Shown: positions 1-11,470, counted from the stretch's first letter. The stretch is DNA of 64,000 nucleotides from Polyporus tsugae (GCA_024305745.1 JAHRBS010000013.1:1054001-1118000), one strand, 5' to 3'. A program made the numbers and translations. Notes: generated from the letters alone by a model not told the origin.

Positions 1-1902
1 AGGATCCTTGACTTGCGGACCTTTCGCAGCGGCTCGTCTGAAGGCGTGAGCGCCTTATCGCGGAAGAAGTACAGGAGCTTGCGTGTGATCCCGTTGCCTT
101 GCAGGGCGTCGAGGCCCATGTACCAGCTAGAATCTGGTCAGCGATGTATTACGGGCACGGGTAAGACACGAGGGGCTCACAAGAGTCCAGCAAGGACGCC
201 TCGAGGGATGAGACCGAGGACGTGCAGGAAAGGGCCCGTCAAGAGGACGAGGCAGAGCGAACCTTGAGCAAGGTTCGACACGCGTTGCTCCACGACCGCG
301 ATGGGCACTTCGCGGCGGCGCATGTCGCCTTCGCCGTCTCGCGTCTGCGTCGGGTCGGGTTCCAAGTCAGAACTCTGCGGGGCATGCAAGCGTGATCGGG
401 TGCGGGTAACGTTGCGATTCTCGCCAGAATGGCGGGAGGGGACCCGACTCGGGGTGGAACGCGCGTCCTTGTCGCTGCTTCGGGACCTGGACTCGATATC
501 GCCCTTTCGTTCATGACCCATGACCAGGAGGGAGGTCGTGTGGATCGGCGCTTGGGGTATCAGACCATTAGGAGCGGGTATGCCAAGCAATCCTGCAATG
601 AAGGTGGTTACCCCAAGGAGGAAGAAGTCGTAATGAAAGCCCGGCGGCTTGCGCAGAGGGAACTCTGTGCCTTGTGCCATCAACGACTGACACCGTTCGC
701 GTCAGTTGGTGACTAGGACATAAACTGCGCGCGACGTACCGAAACGTTGTGGTCGAAGAAGAACAACACCCATAGGGCGACTCCGAAAGGGAAAGCGATT
801 CCCACCCATTTGCCATCCAGCTCCCAGAATCGGACCAGCCACGGCCTATCGCCGGCGGGCATGAAGGCGCGACCCGTCGGAAGTGTCGTAGGGTTCGCAT
901 GGTTGAAGCGGCCCCAATAAGCCATCGCGGACGATGCAACCAGGGAGATGGGCATGCCATAGTCTGCGAGGAAGCGGCGTATGTGCCTGTGGAAGTAGGC
1001 GGACTGCGACAGCGTCCGGAAGAGGAATGCGGTCATAGTCATGAGGAGCGCCAGGGTGATACCGACGAAGGCACCGTCGAGACTTGAAACCCCAGAATCC
1101 GTGGAACCGGTGGGAGGCGAAGAGCTGCCGCTAGATGGAAACTGGCGCGCGATCACCTGGACACCATACTGAAGGTAGACCCATGAGACGTAGAAGCCGA
1201 AGGTGTCGCACGAGAACAAGGTGACGTATTTAAGGAAATTGCACCCTGTCAATTTTCATGGTCAGTCGCCCGACCCTCTCCAAGTCGTTCAACCAACATG
1301 ACTACACTTACAGTTGAGGGCCGCTGTGATCCAGTGCAAGATTGCTCCCCAGAGGTACACCCAACCGACGAACTGCAGGTAGTTGGGGGCGTCAGGCTGA
1401 CGTTCGATTATATCGAATATCGTCTTGTTCAAGACCGTGATGGGACCGGTGACGCCTGCGATGCAAAGGGGCTGGGCACCGAAGACGGAGAAAATGAAAG
1501 CAGCCATGAAGGAGGACAGAAGAACTTCGGACACGCCATACTGTTGGGTTGTCTCTATGAGATCTAGGGAGAAAGCGATGCCAGGGAGCACGCTGGAAAC
1601 AATCCGCGAGCTAAGTCGAGCAAATGTGTGCAGTAGAAGAGTGGTGCTCACTTTGCAAAGAATATGAGGACGACGGCAGGAATGACTCTATAGTTCCATG
1701 CATCTAGCCAGTCGCTTGCGTAGTAAGGAGCGCGTGTGCGAATGTCGCGAATGATTCCACGGCAGATGGATGTTGGAATCCAGGAGGGTAGTCTTTTCTT
1801 GTCTCGGCAGAGCGTCGCTGAGGGAGAGCGGGATACTGACATGGGGGTAGCGGGAATGGTCCGCTGGCCAGAGGTGCCCGACTTCTCGTTAACGGAGGCC
1901 AT
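1..1902 (-). CDS. SLC4/Bor1-type borate or bicarbonate transporter, C-terminus cut by window edge
   Basis: Polytopic plasma-membrane anion transporter of the HCO3_cotransp family; yeast Bor1 exports borate. Exons on minus: 1902-1652, 1592-1312, 1245-740, 686-181, 126-1 (continuing). All junctions are GT-AG and in phase, giving 556 codons before the edge. The N-terminal region carries the family signature around APYYASDWLDAWNYRV, followed by hydrophobic helices that include PGIAFSLDLIE and the GVTGPITVLN loop. The fourth exon holds PAPNGLIPQAPIHTTSL, a hallmark of the family. The start at 1902 is the first ATG in frame; the ~50-residue leader before the first conserved block is basic and Ser/Thr-rich. 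Substrate (borate or bicarbonate) is inferred from family only. The 3' end lies outside the window. Confidence 0.9.
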
Positions 1903-2280
1903 TCTAATCGTACTGATATGTAGTGTCTTCCACAACTTCTATGTGAACGAATGACTTGGTTTTCCGTGGGACGGCGCGATGAATTGATACTGAGTAGCAG
2001 TGGTATGCGTGGTGAAACTGACACTGTCGGCTAGTCGCCGCCGGTTGAAAAGTTGAGGTACTCACCTGAGGAGACATCTACTTCAAAACCGTCCCCACGC
2101 CATCGGGGTCGAAGAGGGGGTGGAGTGGATGCAAGGACATGGTCGACAAGATTGACTTCAAAGAGCGCTCTGAGCGAGTTCCCCGTCCCGTTGCAGCCTC
2201 GTCTTTGGGCGTCCGATCGCGATCGTGCCTCACGACGACGAGCACACGTCCGTCGTCCTCTCCTGCGACGCACGGCGACG
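1903..2280. other. Shared 5' region of divergent genes
   Basis: About 380 bp between the transporter start (minus) and the hydrolase start (plus). It should hold both promoters. No clear TATA box or operator was seen. Confidence 0.5.
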
Positions 2281-3675
2281 ATGACGTCCACCACCCATTC
2301 TCCGCGGCCCAAGACGCTCCTCGAGAAGCTGCATACGTTCGCGTTCTTCAGCAGCGGCGTATATGCACTCTTCATTGCCCTCCTCGCAACGCCCTTCTTC
2401 CAAAGACAGTGAGTACTTTACCCGGATGGACCGCGTGTTCCCTCAACAAGCGGCCGCAGTTGACGTCACTTCGTATTCAGTGCTTTCTACCAGCACGCCA
2501 TCAGGCTCCCCTGGGGTGCCCGGTTCGACCTGCCAGAGAAATATGGACTTGCACGTACGTCCTCAAACCACATCCGAACTGCATCTGTGTCTTATGAAGC
2601 GGGCTAGCGGGCAAGACGATGAACTTGCAGCTCACCACCTCGGACAACCTCACGCTGGGATCATGGTTCATCCTGTCCGAACCGTTCTACCAGTCGCACC
2701 GGATGTCTTCCCCCCTTCCTGTCGCGCACCCAACATTGGAGGTCGTTCAAGACGCTATTCGCGCGTACCCGACTATCCTGTACTGCCACGGCAATACCGC
2801 CACACGCGCAGCGCCTGCACGCGTCCAGCACTACATGTCCTTCACCTCCCGGCTTCACGCGAACATGTTGGTGATCGACTATCGAGGGTTCGGCGAGAGC
2901 GAGGGCGAGCCGTCGGACTGGGGTCTGAAGGAGGATGCGCGGACCGCATGGCGCTGGCTCTTGAACCACGGTGCGAAGTCGGAGGATATTTTGATCGTCG
3001 GACACAGTCTGGGGACGGGCGTCGTGACGACGCTGGCAACTTGGCTTGCGCAGGAGAGCGTCAAGCCCCGCGGCGTTGTGCTGCTCGCTCCGTTCACGAG
3101 CGTGGCCACACTGCTGGAAACGTACGACATTCAAGGATACCCCGTATTGCAGCCCCTGCAAACCTTCCCTCTCGGACGCAGTAAGTGTTCCGACGGACTT
3201 TTTCATTCGTGCGCAAGAGTAGCTCAATGTGTGCAATTCAACAGAGCTTATGAAATGGCTGGTCCAGCATGAGTTTGACACGCTGCACGCTATCCAGGAT
3301 ATCAACGTCCCAGTGCTCATCGCCCACAGCCAGGACGACCCGGACATCCCATACCACCATTCGCGCACTCTGCTGGACAAGCTCCTCTCCCCGCATCTCC
3401 CCGTTACGATCACGCTCCCGCCTAATCCAGACATGACTTTCACTAAGGAGCAATATGCTGAGGTCCTCGAAGGCGAGAAGCAACGCCGCACGAAACGCAG
3501 CGAGCTCGTGCGCAAAGTGGAGATCCCAAGCTTTGGAACCGTCGAGGAGTTCGATGGGACCGCTGGCAAGGTAGTCTACGTCGAGACCTTCTGGGGCCTG
3601 CACAACAAGGTCGGTCTTCAGGAGGGCGTGCAAGACGTTATTGCGAGTACTTTCCGTCTTGGGTCTCACCTATAG
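2281..3675 (+). CDS. alpha/beta hydrolase, ABHD12-like
   Basis: Serine hydrolase of the ABHD12/Bem46 type; relatives are membrane-anchored lipases acting on lysophospholipids or monoacylglycerols. Exons 2281-2408, 2481-2554, 2608-3180 and 3245-3675 join in phase to give 401 residues. A hydrophobic N-terminal stretch (about residues 18-38) looks like a signal anchor. The nucleophile elbow is GHSLGTG near residue 200, preceded by DYRGFGESEG. The acid is probably the Asp in HSQDDPD, and the catalytic His the one in WGLHNKVG near the C-terminus. All core features and a normal length suggest an active enzyme. The ABHD12-like fold is clear from the motifs; the lipid substrate is inference. Confidence 0.88.
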
Positions 3676-4064
3676 AGCGGATTCTATGGATTAAACGTAG
3701 GAAGTAAGTTATAATACCTTGCACAGGGATCAGGTCCTTGTTGTTACCCTTCTTGCGGCATCTTGTAGTGTTAGACTTATGATCATTGTACTAATGAACT
3801 TAGACTCTTCCGCACTGTTTCACTTGGTGATGCCCATCACGGCGCCCCCACAAAACGAGGTATTTATACCGCTGGTAATGACCTTCCACATCCCTCTACC
3901 GTTTAACAGTTGTCATTTCGATTCTTCTATAGCCCTCAGTCCCCTGCACACCTTTACTGCTACCTCGACCTCTACTTCCCTCTCCCTCGCCAGACTAGCC
4001 ACCGTCTTCCCCTACCGGCCAAGTACACCATTCCTTCGACCACACGTACCCGCCACAAGCCCTC
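3676..4064. other. Intergenic region, 3' end of hydrolase and 5' region of next gene
   Basis: A reading frame runs through much of this stretch but has no conserved features, and the downstream gene is better started at 4065. Pyrimidine-rich tracts at 3950-4020 suit a fungal promoter. Confidence 0.4.
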
Positions 4065-5089
4065 ATGCCGGAACAAGAGGTGAGGGCCGCCCTTTGCCAC
4101 TAGCGAATAGCACTAATGCTGAGTTCCTGCAGCCCGGAGTCCAACAGACCATTGTTGGGAACGCCTGGACCGTCCTCGAAGATCCACCGCCACAACGTCA
4201 GAAGCTAACGGTCACGATCCCGCGGCGCCGAAAATCGACGCGCTTCGCGACCCTCTTGCCAGCAAGCCTCCACCCCTCCGAATCCACGACCGAATCGCGC
4301 CCCCGCGTGCGCGGCGGAGGGAAGAAGACGACAAGCGTGCTGGGCGTCGCGAGGGAGCACTACAGACGCAAGACGGACTGGAAGAGGCGCGTGTTCACGA
4401 AGCTGCACGGCGGGATCCGCTGCTTGTTCTGTCCGCCGCACCCGGGCTTGAGCTCGCGCGGGACGATCAACCGCCTGCCGGACGCGGCGGCGCGCCATCT
4501 CCGGGACTCGTGCGCGCACTTCGAGGAGAGCCAGGTGTATGCGAGGTATCGGAAGCGCGCGGGGGGCCGCAAGCTGGCGAAGAAGCAGATCGTGGCGAGG
4601 GTGGTGCAGGAGTGCGAGAAGATTGCGGTGGCGCAGGTGTTTTGTCGCAAGGACGAGGCGCACAAGACGCGGTGCGCGGAGCTGGGGCTGTCGCCGTTGG
4701 ACGTGGAGAATAGACTCGAGAGGCATGCGGTGCTGTGCAAGGTTGAGGATTGCGAGTGCTGCCCTCACCCGTCGTTCTCGGAGTGCCTCGACAAGGTGAA
4801 TGAGGACGCGAGGAAGGAGAAAAGGAAGGGAAAATCTAAACAGGGGAAGAAGAAGTTGAAGTTGAAGCATGCCGTTTCGGGCGAAAGAGTGCACGTCAAG
4901 GAAGAAGGACAAGAGGACGTGAGTATTCAAGACATAAGTCAGACATACGTAAAGAGTGCAGCAACCGCGGCGGACGAGGAGGGGCAGGAGTGCAACCCCA
5001 ACTTGAAGCGGAGAGTCTATGACCGTGACGAGGAAGAGGAAACGGAGGTTGGTCTCATGTTGAAGCGACGCCGATCTGAGTCTGCCTGA
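4065..5089 (+). CDS. Unrecognised basic protein with possible C2HC zinc-binding region
   Basis: Proposed exons 4065-4079 (MPEQE) and 4133-5089, giving 323 residues. This start was chosen because a clean 53-bp GT-AG intron joins it in phase to the long frame; an alternative is the same frame read upstream of 4133. Visible features: GNAWT near the N-terminus, Arg/Lys-rich stretches, then a Cys-x2-Cys followed by His and Cys (RCLFCPPHP ... RHLRDSC) that could bind zinc, a Cys-rich block (KVEDCECCPHP), and a Lys/Glu-rich tail with nuclear-localisation-like clusters (KRKGKSK, LKRRRS). I do not recognise a family. A nuclear role is inference from composition. The GNAWT motif recurs in a remnant near 7.3 kb. 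Confidence 0.6.
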
Positions 5090-5796
5090 TAAGTCGCGGT
5101 TAAAAGGAGGTACCTGATATGGCGTATTTGCATTGAAGATATAATGGGAACATTTGATATGATGAATGAGCACGATTTGTCCACACCGGAGACTCCTTGG
5201 AGAAGTTTGGGCGCGGGCGGTGGATAACGAGTGTTTGGCCTTATTAGGATTGGAAGCTCTTGCCAAACACAACCACACACGTTCCCTAGACGACGCGCGT
5301 CTAGTGTTTTATGCACTGTCCGGCAACTTGAACTGCCCGGGACGACCATCTCCTCGGCAATTACATCTACACGCATACTCTGTTGTGCTGTGAATTCTTC
5401 ATGGGCGGAAATTAGGCCGTGGTATGGTGCAGTCACCGCTCCTTTTGATTCCGCTTTTGCTGACTCTCTACTAGCTAAATTCGGAATTTACTACATGTGG
5501 CAAAGGAACTTGAAGCCGTTCAGTGGTTCCGAATATGCATGATATGGTTTCGCTGCCTCCCCCTCCCTGGGCTCCATGCAATTATTTTATGCTTGTTTCC
5601 CACTCCAATTCCGGAAACGCCACACCTTTTGAGTATCAGCCGTGTTTGAAATGGACTTGACCCGGTCGGTAGTCAGAAGCTGCCAGCCCCATTCCTCTTC
5701 CCTCTTCCCTCACTGTAATCTTGACGATCGCTCTGGTCTATCTGCTTTCTCTTTACACAATCACTGCTGCGCAGTATATCCTACACTTCTCCCGCT
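5090..5796. other. Intergenic region
   Basis: About 700 bp without a convincing gene. Pyrimidine-rich sequence at 5690-5800 precedes the next start codon. Confidence 0.45.
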
Positions 5797-6845
5797 ATGT
5801 CTACCACCGCCTACGTCTTTGTGTACTACACTTTCGAAGGACCCGAACATGAGTAGTGAGCAAATCCTTATTTCCCCAAGAATAGTCGAATTCCTGATAA
5901 CATAAAATTCACACCAGCGGCTTCGAAGATTCAGAGAGTGGTAGCGATGCAGGCAGCGAGTGCGGAGGTGGCTGGGATGTGGAGAGCTTGGTGACCAAGC
6001 GCTCTCCCTCGCCTCTCCCATCCCCGTCTTCCCCCGCACTCTCGTCTGCATCGTCATGCGACTCGCTCTCCTCCTACGTCTCGTGCTCAGACTCAGAGGC
6101 TGGGCCCCTTCCCGAATCCGATTCGACTCCCTGGTACTTCCGTCCGACACCGTCGCCCGTTTTTCCCACTTCCCCCTCCTTCGAGTTCGAGCTGTCCTTC
6201 TACACCGCCGCGGATGGAAACGACAGTCTCTTCGACGAAGACGCGCGGGCCGCTCTCTTCCCTGAGCAGTCTGAGGATGAAGCAGCCACTCCTCGGTGCG
6301 CCGACTTCGACGACAGGAACGTGAAGACGGAGGAAGTGAACACTCTCCTCTCCTGGGCCGACTTCAACGCGATGCAACGCTCGTCGACTGGCGACTCCGG
6401 CACCTTGGTCAACGACAGCCGCTCCCCCGCCGGCAGCTGCGCCGGCTCGGACCCGGGATGGGCCCCTGGCCAGAGCCCTTCCGAGGCGTCCGAGTCGTGC
6501 GGCTGGTCCACGGACGAGGGGTACGAAGCCGATTCGGAGTCGCGTCTGGCTAGCGCGTCTCTGAAGAGGCGGACGACCGCCTCCCGGCAAGGCAGGAAGC
6601 GCTCGAACCTCAAGCGCAAGCGCGAGCACAGGGACGAGGACGAGGGTGGCGACCGCGTCTTCTTCCCTGGCGGACGCTTCGACGACGAGAGTCCTGCTCC
6701 CAAGAAGCGCAAGGCGGACCCTCCGGCGGAGCGCGTCGACTGGCAGGAGCAGAGGAAGAAGATGCAAGCGGATGGCGCCTTCGGGACTGTTATGCCTGGC
6801 GGAACCTTCCTCCAGCTGGTGCTGCAGGTTCTGAATGGGCAGTGA
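5797..6845 (+). CDS. Unrecognised acidic/Ser-rich protein with basic nuclear signals
   Basis: Exons 5797-5852 and 5918-6845 join in phase to give 327 residues. The N-terminus reads MSTTAYVFVYYTFEGPEHD. The middle is rich in Ser, Pro, Asp and Glu and looks disordered. The C-terminal third has two strongly basic clusters (KRSNLKRKREHR and APKKRKADPP) typical of nuclear localisation signals, followed by a short hydrophobic end (GGTFLQLVLQVLNGQ). No known domain was recognised. The acidic region with basic motifs would suit a transcription co-regulator, but that is a guess from composition. The gene lies in a run of lineage-specific genes on plus. Confidence 0.65.
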
Positions 6846-6931
6846 AGGGCTGGCTTGTCGACTTGGACAGTTATGTGCATCGGACATGGACGTCGACTTA
6901 GGACTCGACTTGGACTTTGATGCCTTGGCTC

Positions 6932-6973
6932 GGACTTGGACTTGGACTTGGACTTGGACTTGGACTTGGACTC
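6932..6973 (+). repeat. Hexanucleotide tandem repeat (GGACTT)n
   Basis: Seven near-perfect GGACTT units lie just 3' of the acidic/basic protein gene, probably in its 3' untranslated region. Degenerate units extend upstream from about 6900. Confidence 0.85.
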
Positions 6974-7307
6974 GGCTGGGTTGCGCTGGCTCGACTGTAG
7001 TGTGCGTTTGTTTGCTGACTTCCACAGGTCCGCCGGATGCTCAAGCCTTGCATCTGGCCCTTCGGGGCCGGGTAAGGACATTCATTTCAGTGTGGAAGAT
7101 CGTTTGCTGACGTCCGTTGTGCCCCTCGTATGTTTGACCCGGGCGGAGGGGCAGCTGCCCCTCTGCCCACCGGTTTCTTCGCAAATACCGTCAAGACTCA
7201 GCACCAGCTGACTTGCTGGCCAAGAAGCTCAGTAAGTCTGTTCACATCCCTATAGAGGGCAATTTTGATTTACAGACGAAGATATATGTATTCATTTCGC
7301 CATCCAG

Positions 7308-7441
7308 GGAACCTCGCGGCCGCAGAAAACCAGCCCACAGTGATCTCCGGTAATGCATGGACGCACGACGTTCTATCAGGTTTCCACGTCGTGCCCGGGT
7401 TCACCGGACCCTGGCAACGACACCATGCCATCCTCCGGTGA
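7308..7441 (+). pseudogene. Possible exon or gene remnant with GNAWT motif
   Basis: An acceptor-like CAG ends at 7307 and an open stretch follows, reading ...AAAENQPTVISGNAWTHDVL... to a stop or donor (CG then GTGAGT) at 7437-7441. The QPTVxxGNAWT block resembles the start of exon 2 of the gene at 4065, so this may be a diverged duplicate. Upstream, ATG at 7130 begins MFDPGGGAAAPLPT, but joining it in frame needs an implausibly short intron or a frame change. I cannot build an intact gene here. Confidence 0.3.
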
Positions 7442-7488
7442 GTCTCCACACTTCACATTATATTCCATATCTATCTAGGCCGCCACGA

Positions 7489-7948
7489 TCATATTAGTCG
7501 ATTGTGGAGGCAGGTCTTAACCAACGCCTCGACCAGGAGCTTATCTCGTGCTGCCGGCATACCATATATCGGCATGATTGCAGCGGTCGTGTTAGACTGC
7601 TCTCGTCCAGGGTCCGGTGGCCTTGGATAACGGCAGCCTAACATTTCCGGCGCCACAAGGGCCGCCACCCTCCGCGCGTTGAATGCTTCGACGGGGAAGC
7701 GCAACACGCGGCTGTGTTCGTCGCGCTTCGGCTTCGTGTCGCCGTATGGCATGCCTGAGCGCGGCGTCCGTAGAGAGGGAGAAAGCGCATTTTGGGTGGA
7801 CTTGGATGTCGGTCGTGCGTGATGGGTGGGCGAATGGCTGTGGGGGGACGCGCCGAACGTGGTAGAAGCCAGGGACGATCAGGATCGAGACGAGCCGCTG
7901 GGAGAACGCTCTGCTCAATCACCTTGCTACACCCGTCGCGCTGTCCAT
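7489..7948 (-). CDS. Uncertain hypothetical protein
   Basis: A minus-strand open frame ends at 7489 and stays open from about 7880. The tail reads RSGMPYGDTKPKRDEH and VEAFNARRVAALVAPEM, which looks protein-like but matches no family I know. One model uses ATG at 7948, exon 7948-7923, an 85-bp intron with CACAG acceptor, and exon 7837-7489, giving 124 residues in phase. Against it, a TATATA element at 7964-7969 is too close to this ATG, so transcription may begin inside the proposed first exon. Two overlapping frames of similar length exist. Confidence 0.3.
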
Positions 7949-8148
7949 TTCACGCTCGGGGGTTATATACCAATCAATGGTCCCAAGGACGTCGGAAGGC
8001 GGCCCACGAGGAATACCTGTGTATGCGCTATGTTATGACGGAGTCACCTTGAGGAAGCAGATGCGTTCGCGGGTAGAGCGCCACAGGGCAGAAATACCTG
8101 CAGAGTTGACCTAGTAAACGTGCGTCTCAAGTGTCCTCGGAAAAGCGA

Positions 8149-8155
8149 TATATAG
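8149..8155 (+). promoter_or_regulatory. TATA-like element of the CPL1/PriA-like gene
   Basis: TATATAG lies 70-77 bp before the ATG at 8226, a usual spacing for a fungal core promoter. Confidence 0.5.
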
Positions 8156-8225
8156 GGAGGGCGATTCAGACAAACCTGCCTCGCCAGGACGTCCCCTACT
8201 CCTCCTTTGCGCTGAGCACAACAAC

Positions 8226-9603
8226 ATGGTCGCCTTTGCCATGCGAGGTTCTGTCTCCAGCCTTGCGCTTCTGGCAGCGGCCCTGCTCGCAATCGCTCCG
8301 AGCGTCGCCCTCGCGGGTAGCTGTCCTGCGGGGTCGTTCTCTGCCAACAGCCAGACACCCTGCACGCTCTGCGCCCCCGGCTTCTTCCAACCAAGTACGC
8401 ACGACACCGCCCTCCACGCACATACCCTCATCCGCGGTCGACTTTCACTGCTAACCCGTCTTCCCACAGACACCGGCCAGTCGTCCTGCCGCGCCGCCCA
8501 AGTCGGCTGGTCCGCCTCAGGGACCGGCCCAGGCGGATCCGGGGCGAAGGCCCAGACGATCTGCAAGCAGGGGACGTTCACGACCAAGGAGGGCTCCGCG
8601 GCGTGCGTGACGTGCCCGGCAGGGTCCTACTGCAATGGCGAGGGGAACACGGCGCCGACGCCGTGCCCCCCTGGATACTTCTCCGACACCCCTGGCGCGG
8701 GCCAGATGTGCACGGCCTGCCCGAAGGGCACGTTCCAAGCGAGCCATGGGGCGAAGTCGTGCTGCTTGTGGTGAGTGCAGAGTACTACGCTTGTTGAACT
8801 GGACTGGGGGACCAGATGGGCTCACCTTGTCGGACTCGTGCTAGTTGCTCGGGCTTTTATAACGTGCGTGGAGCCACACAATTTATCGGTGGAATGGGGA
8901 CTCATGCGGGCATGCCTTTACATCTTACAGGATCAGACAAGGCAAACCCACTGTTTCCAGTGCCCGGTCAAGGGAGCGTCCTCGCCGGCCGGCGCGAGCG
9001 CGAGCAAGCAGTGCAGCAGTAGGCCCAACGGTGGCCTTCCCAGCTGCACCGAGTCGAGCTTCGGGACCTGCCGTAAGCCTTGCATCTCCTTTTGCGCTCT
9101 GCATCAAAGCCCCATGCCTGCTTTCTGACTCGATGACCCCAGCGAAAACGGGGGGCAGCCCGACGCACGCGCCCGTGGCGCGCCGGCGAAACATCAAGCG
9201 GGACGTGTGCCCGAGCGGGATGAAGAGCTGCCCGCTGTACGGCTCGACGTCCGGGCGCGGGTTCCTGAAAGGGTACGAGTGCGTCGACGTGCAGCACGAG
9301 CTGGAGAGCTGCGGCGGGTGCGCGCTCCATGACTCGCCGTTCGGGCAGCCCGCGCCGGATGGCGGGCGCGACTGCAGCGCGATTCCGTTCGTGGACGACG
9401 TAAGGTGCGCGAGCGGGGCGTGCGTCGTCGGTGAGTGGTTTGCTCTGTTGGGTGCGCGTCGGTCATGGGTGGGGTTCTGATGATTCCCGGCCGCGTATGC
9501 AGAGAAATGTCGGGACGGGTATGTTCCTGCGGTGGATAAGGGGAGCTGCGTGTCGAAGGGTGAAGCCGATAAGCCGACGGCGGTATGGCGCGTACAGTTC
9601 TAA
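8226..9603 (+). CDS. Secreted cysteine-rich protein, PriA/CPL1-like
   Basis: Exons 8226-8394, 8470-8770, 8845-8863, 8931-9072, 9143-9430 and 9503-9603 join in phase to give 339 residues. A signal peptide covers about residues 1-30 (MRGSVSSLALLAAALLAIAP within it). Next come GCC2/GCC3 or ephrin-receptor-like Cys repeats (CPAGS..., CPPGYFSDTPG, CPKGTF), then a C-terminal CPL1-like domain starting VCPSGMKSCPL and ending EKCRDGYVPAVDKGSC. Relatives include Lentinula PriA, expressed in primordia, and Cryptococcus CPL1. The third exon is only 19 nt but restores the phase and a conserved CCSGFYND-type segment, so I trust it. Probably a secreted or cell-wall protein; no enzymatic role is implied. Confidence 0.88.
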
Positions 9604-9674
9604 TCTCGTTGTTCCTCGGTGCGTGTACGATACATGAAATGGGACACTTTTCGATTGTCTGATCTTCGCCTCCA

Positions 9675-10818
9675 TCATCCGCGGCCGACAAACGGCATGC
9701 CCGTGGCCCTATTGGAGTAAAGGGATCGTATGGAAATCGTCACTGGGCGCAGATAAGGAGGACGCACATGATGTTGAATGTGAGCACGGTCACGTTAAGA
9801 GGGAGGCTCGCGATATGAACTATCGCCTCTCCGACGTGTTTCGCGTCGAATACGGCTTCCTGGGAATAGGTTCCGTTCGGCTGGAGCGTGCCTTGCGGTG
9901 GAGGGGACAATGCCGTCTTCGCCCCGCCTTTTGTATGAGTGGAGAAAAAAAATGCTATAAATAGGGCACGGCGCGATGATACGAGATATACCTGCCTATG
10001 TCGATTTGTGTACAAGTGATGTTATGAGCACGGCCGTCTAGGAGGGTCGATTTGGTCAAACCCAGTACGCCATGTTTGGAGGATGTGTAGGGCGACGAGA
10101 ACGGCCGCGGTGTGTACGCCGATATCGACCCGTTGTTTATGATGCGCCCTGCGAGTTGCCTTGGTAAACGGTATGCGCATCTATGCGGTCACCTTCGGGC
10201 GTCCCGGACATACCTCCTTGGGGAGACTGGAACTTGAAGACTTTTACCGCCTCGCGTGTGCAGAGGAATGTCCCGGTGAGGTTGACGTTGATGACGTTCT
10301 GGAAGGTCTCTAACGACACTTCTTCTATGGGCACTTGAGGAGAGTTCAAGCCGGCATTCTGCGATAGGAAGTGAGTCGACGACGTAGCGCCGATAGCGGT
10401 GCACGCACGTTGAAGAGTATATCTAAACGGCCTGGAGCAGACAGATTGCGTCGTCAATATGATACCCAAGTCGCGAGAATAGGGAGACGGTGGAGATACC
10501 GAAGCGCTGTATCGTCTCCCGGAAGAGCCTCAGGACGTCGTCTTCCTTGGTGATGTCGCCCTGCACGAGCAGGACCTTCGCGGGATCTTTGCACAGTTGT
10601 CTCGTCTCCTGGAGCTTATCTGCGCGCCGGGCAAGGAGAGATATCGACCACCCTGCTTCCGAAAGCGCTATCGCCGAGGCTTGCCCAATGCCTATGAGAG
10701 ATGTTATTGAATCGCATGCCTGGGAAGACCGAGTGGGGTTGGACATACCAGACGACGCCCCGGTAACGATCGCGACTTTCGTACGGCTTGCGCCGTCGCT
10801 CTCGGTCATTTGCGGCAT
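9675..10818 (-). CDS. Classical short-chain dehydrogenase/reductase
   Basis: NAD(P)-dependent oxidoreductase of 258 residues. Minus exons: 10818-10749, 10691-10500, 10431-10409, 10358-10214, 10148-9996, 9927-9768, 9708-9675. The cofactor motif TGASSGIG is at residues 19-26, followed by NNAG, and the catalytic set is Ser in NNGSIS, Tyr and Lys in YTSSK. The C-terminus VGRG completes the family length. The junction after exon 5 only keeps the conserved downstream frame if a GC donor (G|GCAGGT, at 9995) is used; the GT donor four bases later breaks it. Exon 3 is only 23 nt. The second Met (residue 4) is an alternative start. Substrate unknown. Confidence 0.85.
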
Positions 10819-11073
10819 ATCCAGCCCCGTCTGTGTCTATCTTGGGTATCGGACGCGTTACTATTGAAATGTCCGCCAGGTGGAAATGTAACTCCGAGGA
10901 TGAATCGATGAAGCTTGGGGATGGGAGAGTCGCACCGAACGTAACCTTGAATAGGCCACTCATACTGGGTGGCAGTGCATTCGGCATGTGCCGGCTATCC
11001 AGATCGAGCCGTGCGGCTGACGACTCAGGAGTGACATCATCCTCCTGCTCCTCTGCTCACTCCCGCAATGCAG

Positions 11074-11080
11074 TATAAAA
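11074..11080 (+). promoter_or_regulatory. TATA box of the 79-residue protein gene
   Basis: TATAAAA lies 80 bp before the ATG at 11160. Confidence 0.5.
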
Positions 11081-11159
11081 CCGTCCATACTTCACCCGTC
11101 CTCCATCATCATTCCCGTCGCAGCTGGTGAACAAGCAGAACGAGTGACGCGCTTACAAC

Positions 11160-11470
11160 ATGTCTTCTGCCAGCACAATCATATCTGCCAATCTCTCGCA
11201 GGCGTTTTGGACGCTTTGGAGCACACCAATGGTCCCCCCTGAACCGAAACCGTTGACGAGGGCCGTCCCCATGGTGGACCTCTCCAAGAAGAAGAAGAGG
11301 CAGTCGTCTCATTCAAGAGGCTCGGTACGTCGTCCACTTGCACCATTCGCGTGTGACGGCTAGCCGAACTAATTTGTGATATGCCACCATGGCAGGTCTC
11401 CTCTATGGAGAGCGATGCGTCCAGTACGTCCGATGCTAGCGTCGCATCCTCCACCGCCTCTTTCTGCTGA
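11160..11470 (+). CDS. Small Ser-rich hypothetical protein (79 aa)
   Basis: Exons 11160-11324 and 11396-11470, joined by a 71-bp GT-AG intron in phase. The N-terminus contains NLSQAFWTLWS, then a basic KKKKRQSSHSRGS segment and a Ser/Ala/Thr-rich tail ending STASFC. A TATA box sits at usual spacing upstream. I do not recognise the family. The Lys cluster next to Ser-rich sequence could be a phosphorylation or nuclear-targeting segment, but nothing stronger can be said. Confidence 0.55.

Noticed and set aside
2661..3569. 302-codon minus frame opposite the ABHD12-like gene
   Set aside because: Antisense shadow; the plus frame has GHSLG and the rest of the catalytic triad.
4918..4960. Possible 43-bp intron in the C2HC-like gene
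   Set aside because: Not a multiple of three, and removal shifts the tail into a frame that stops early, so the continuous frame was kept.
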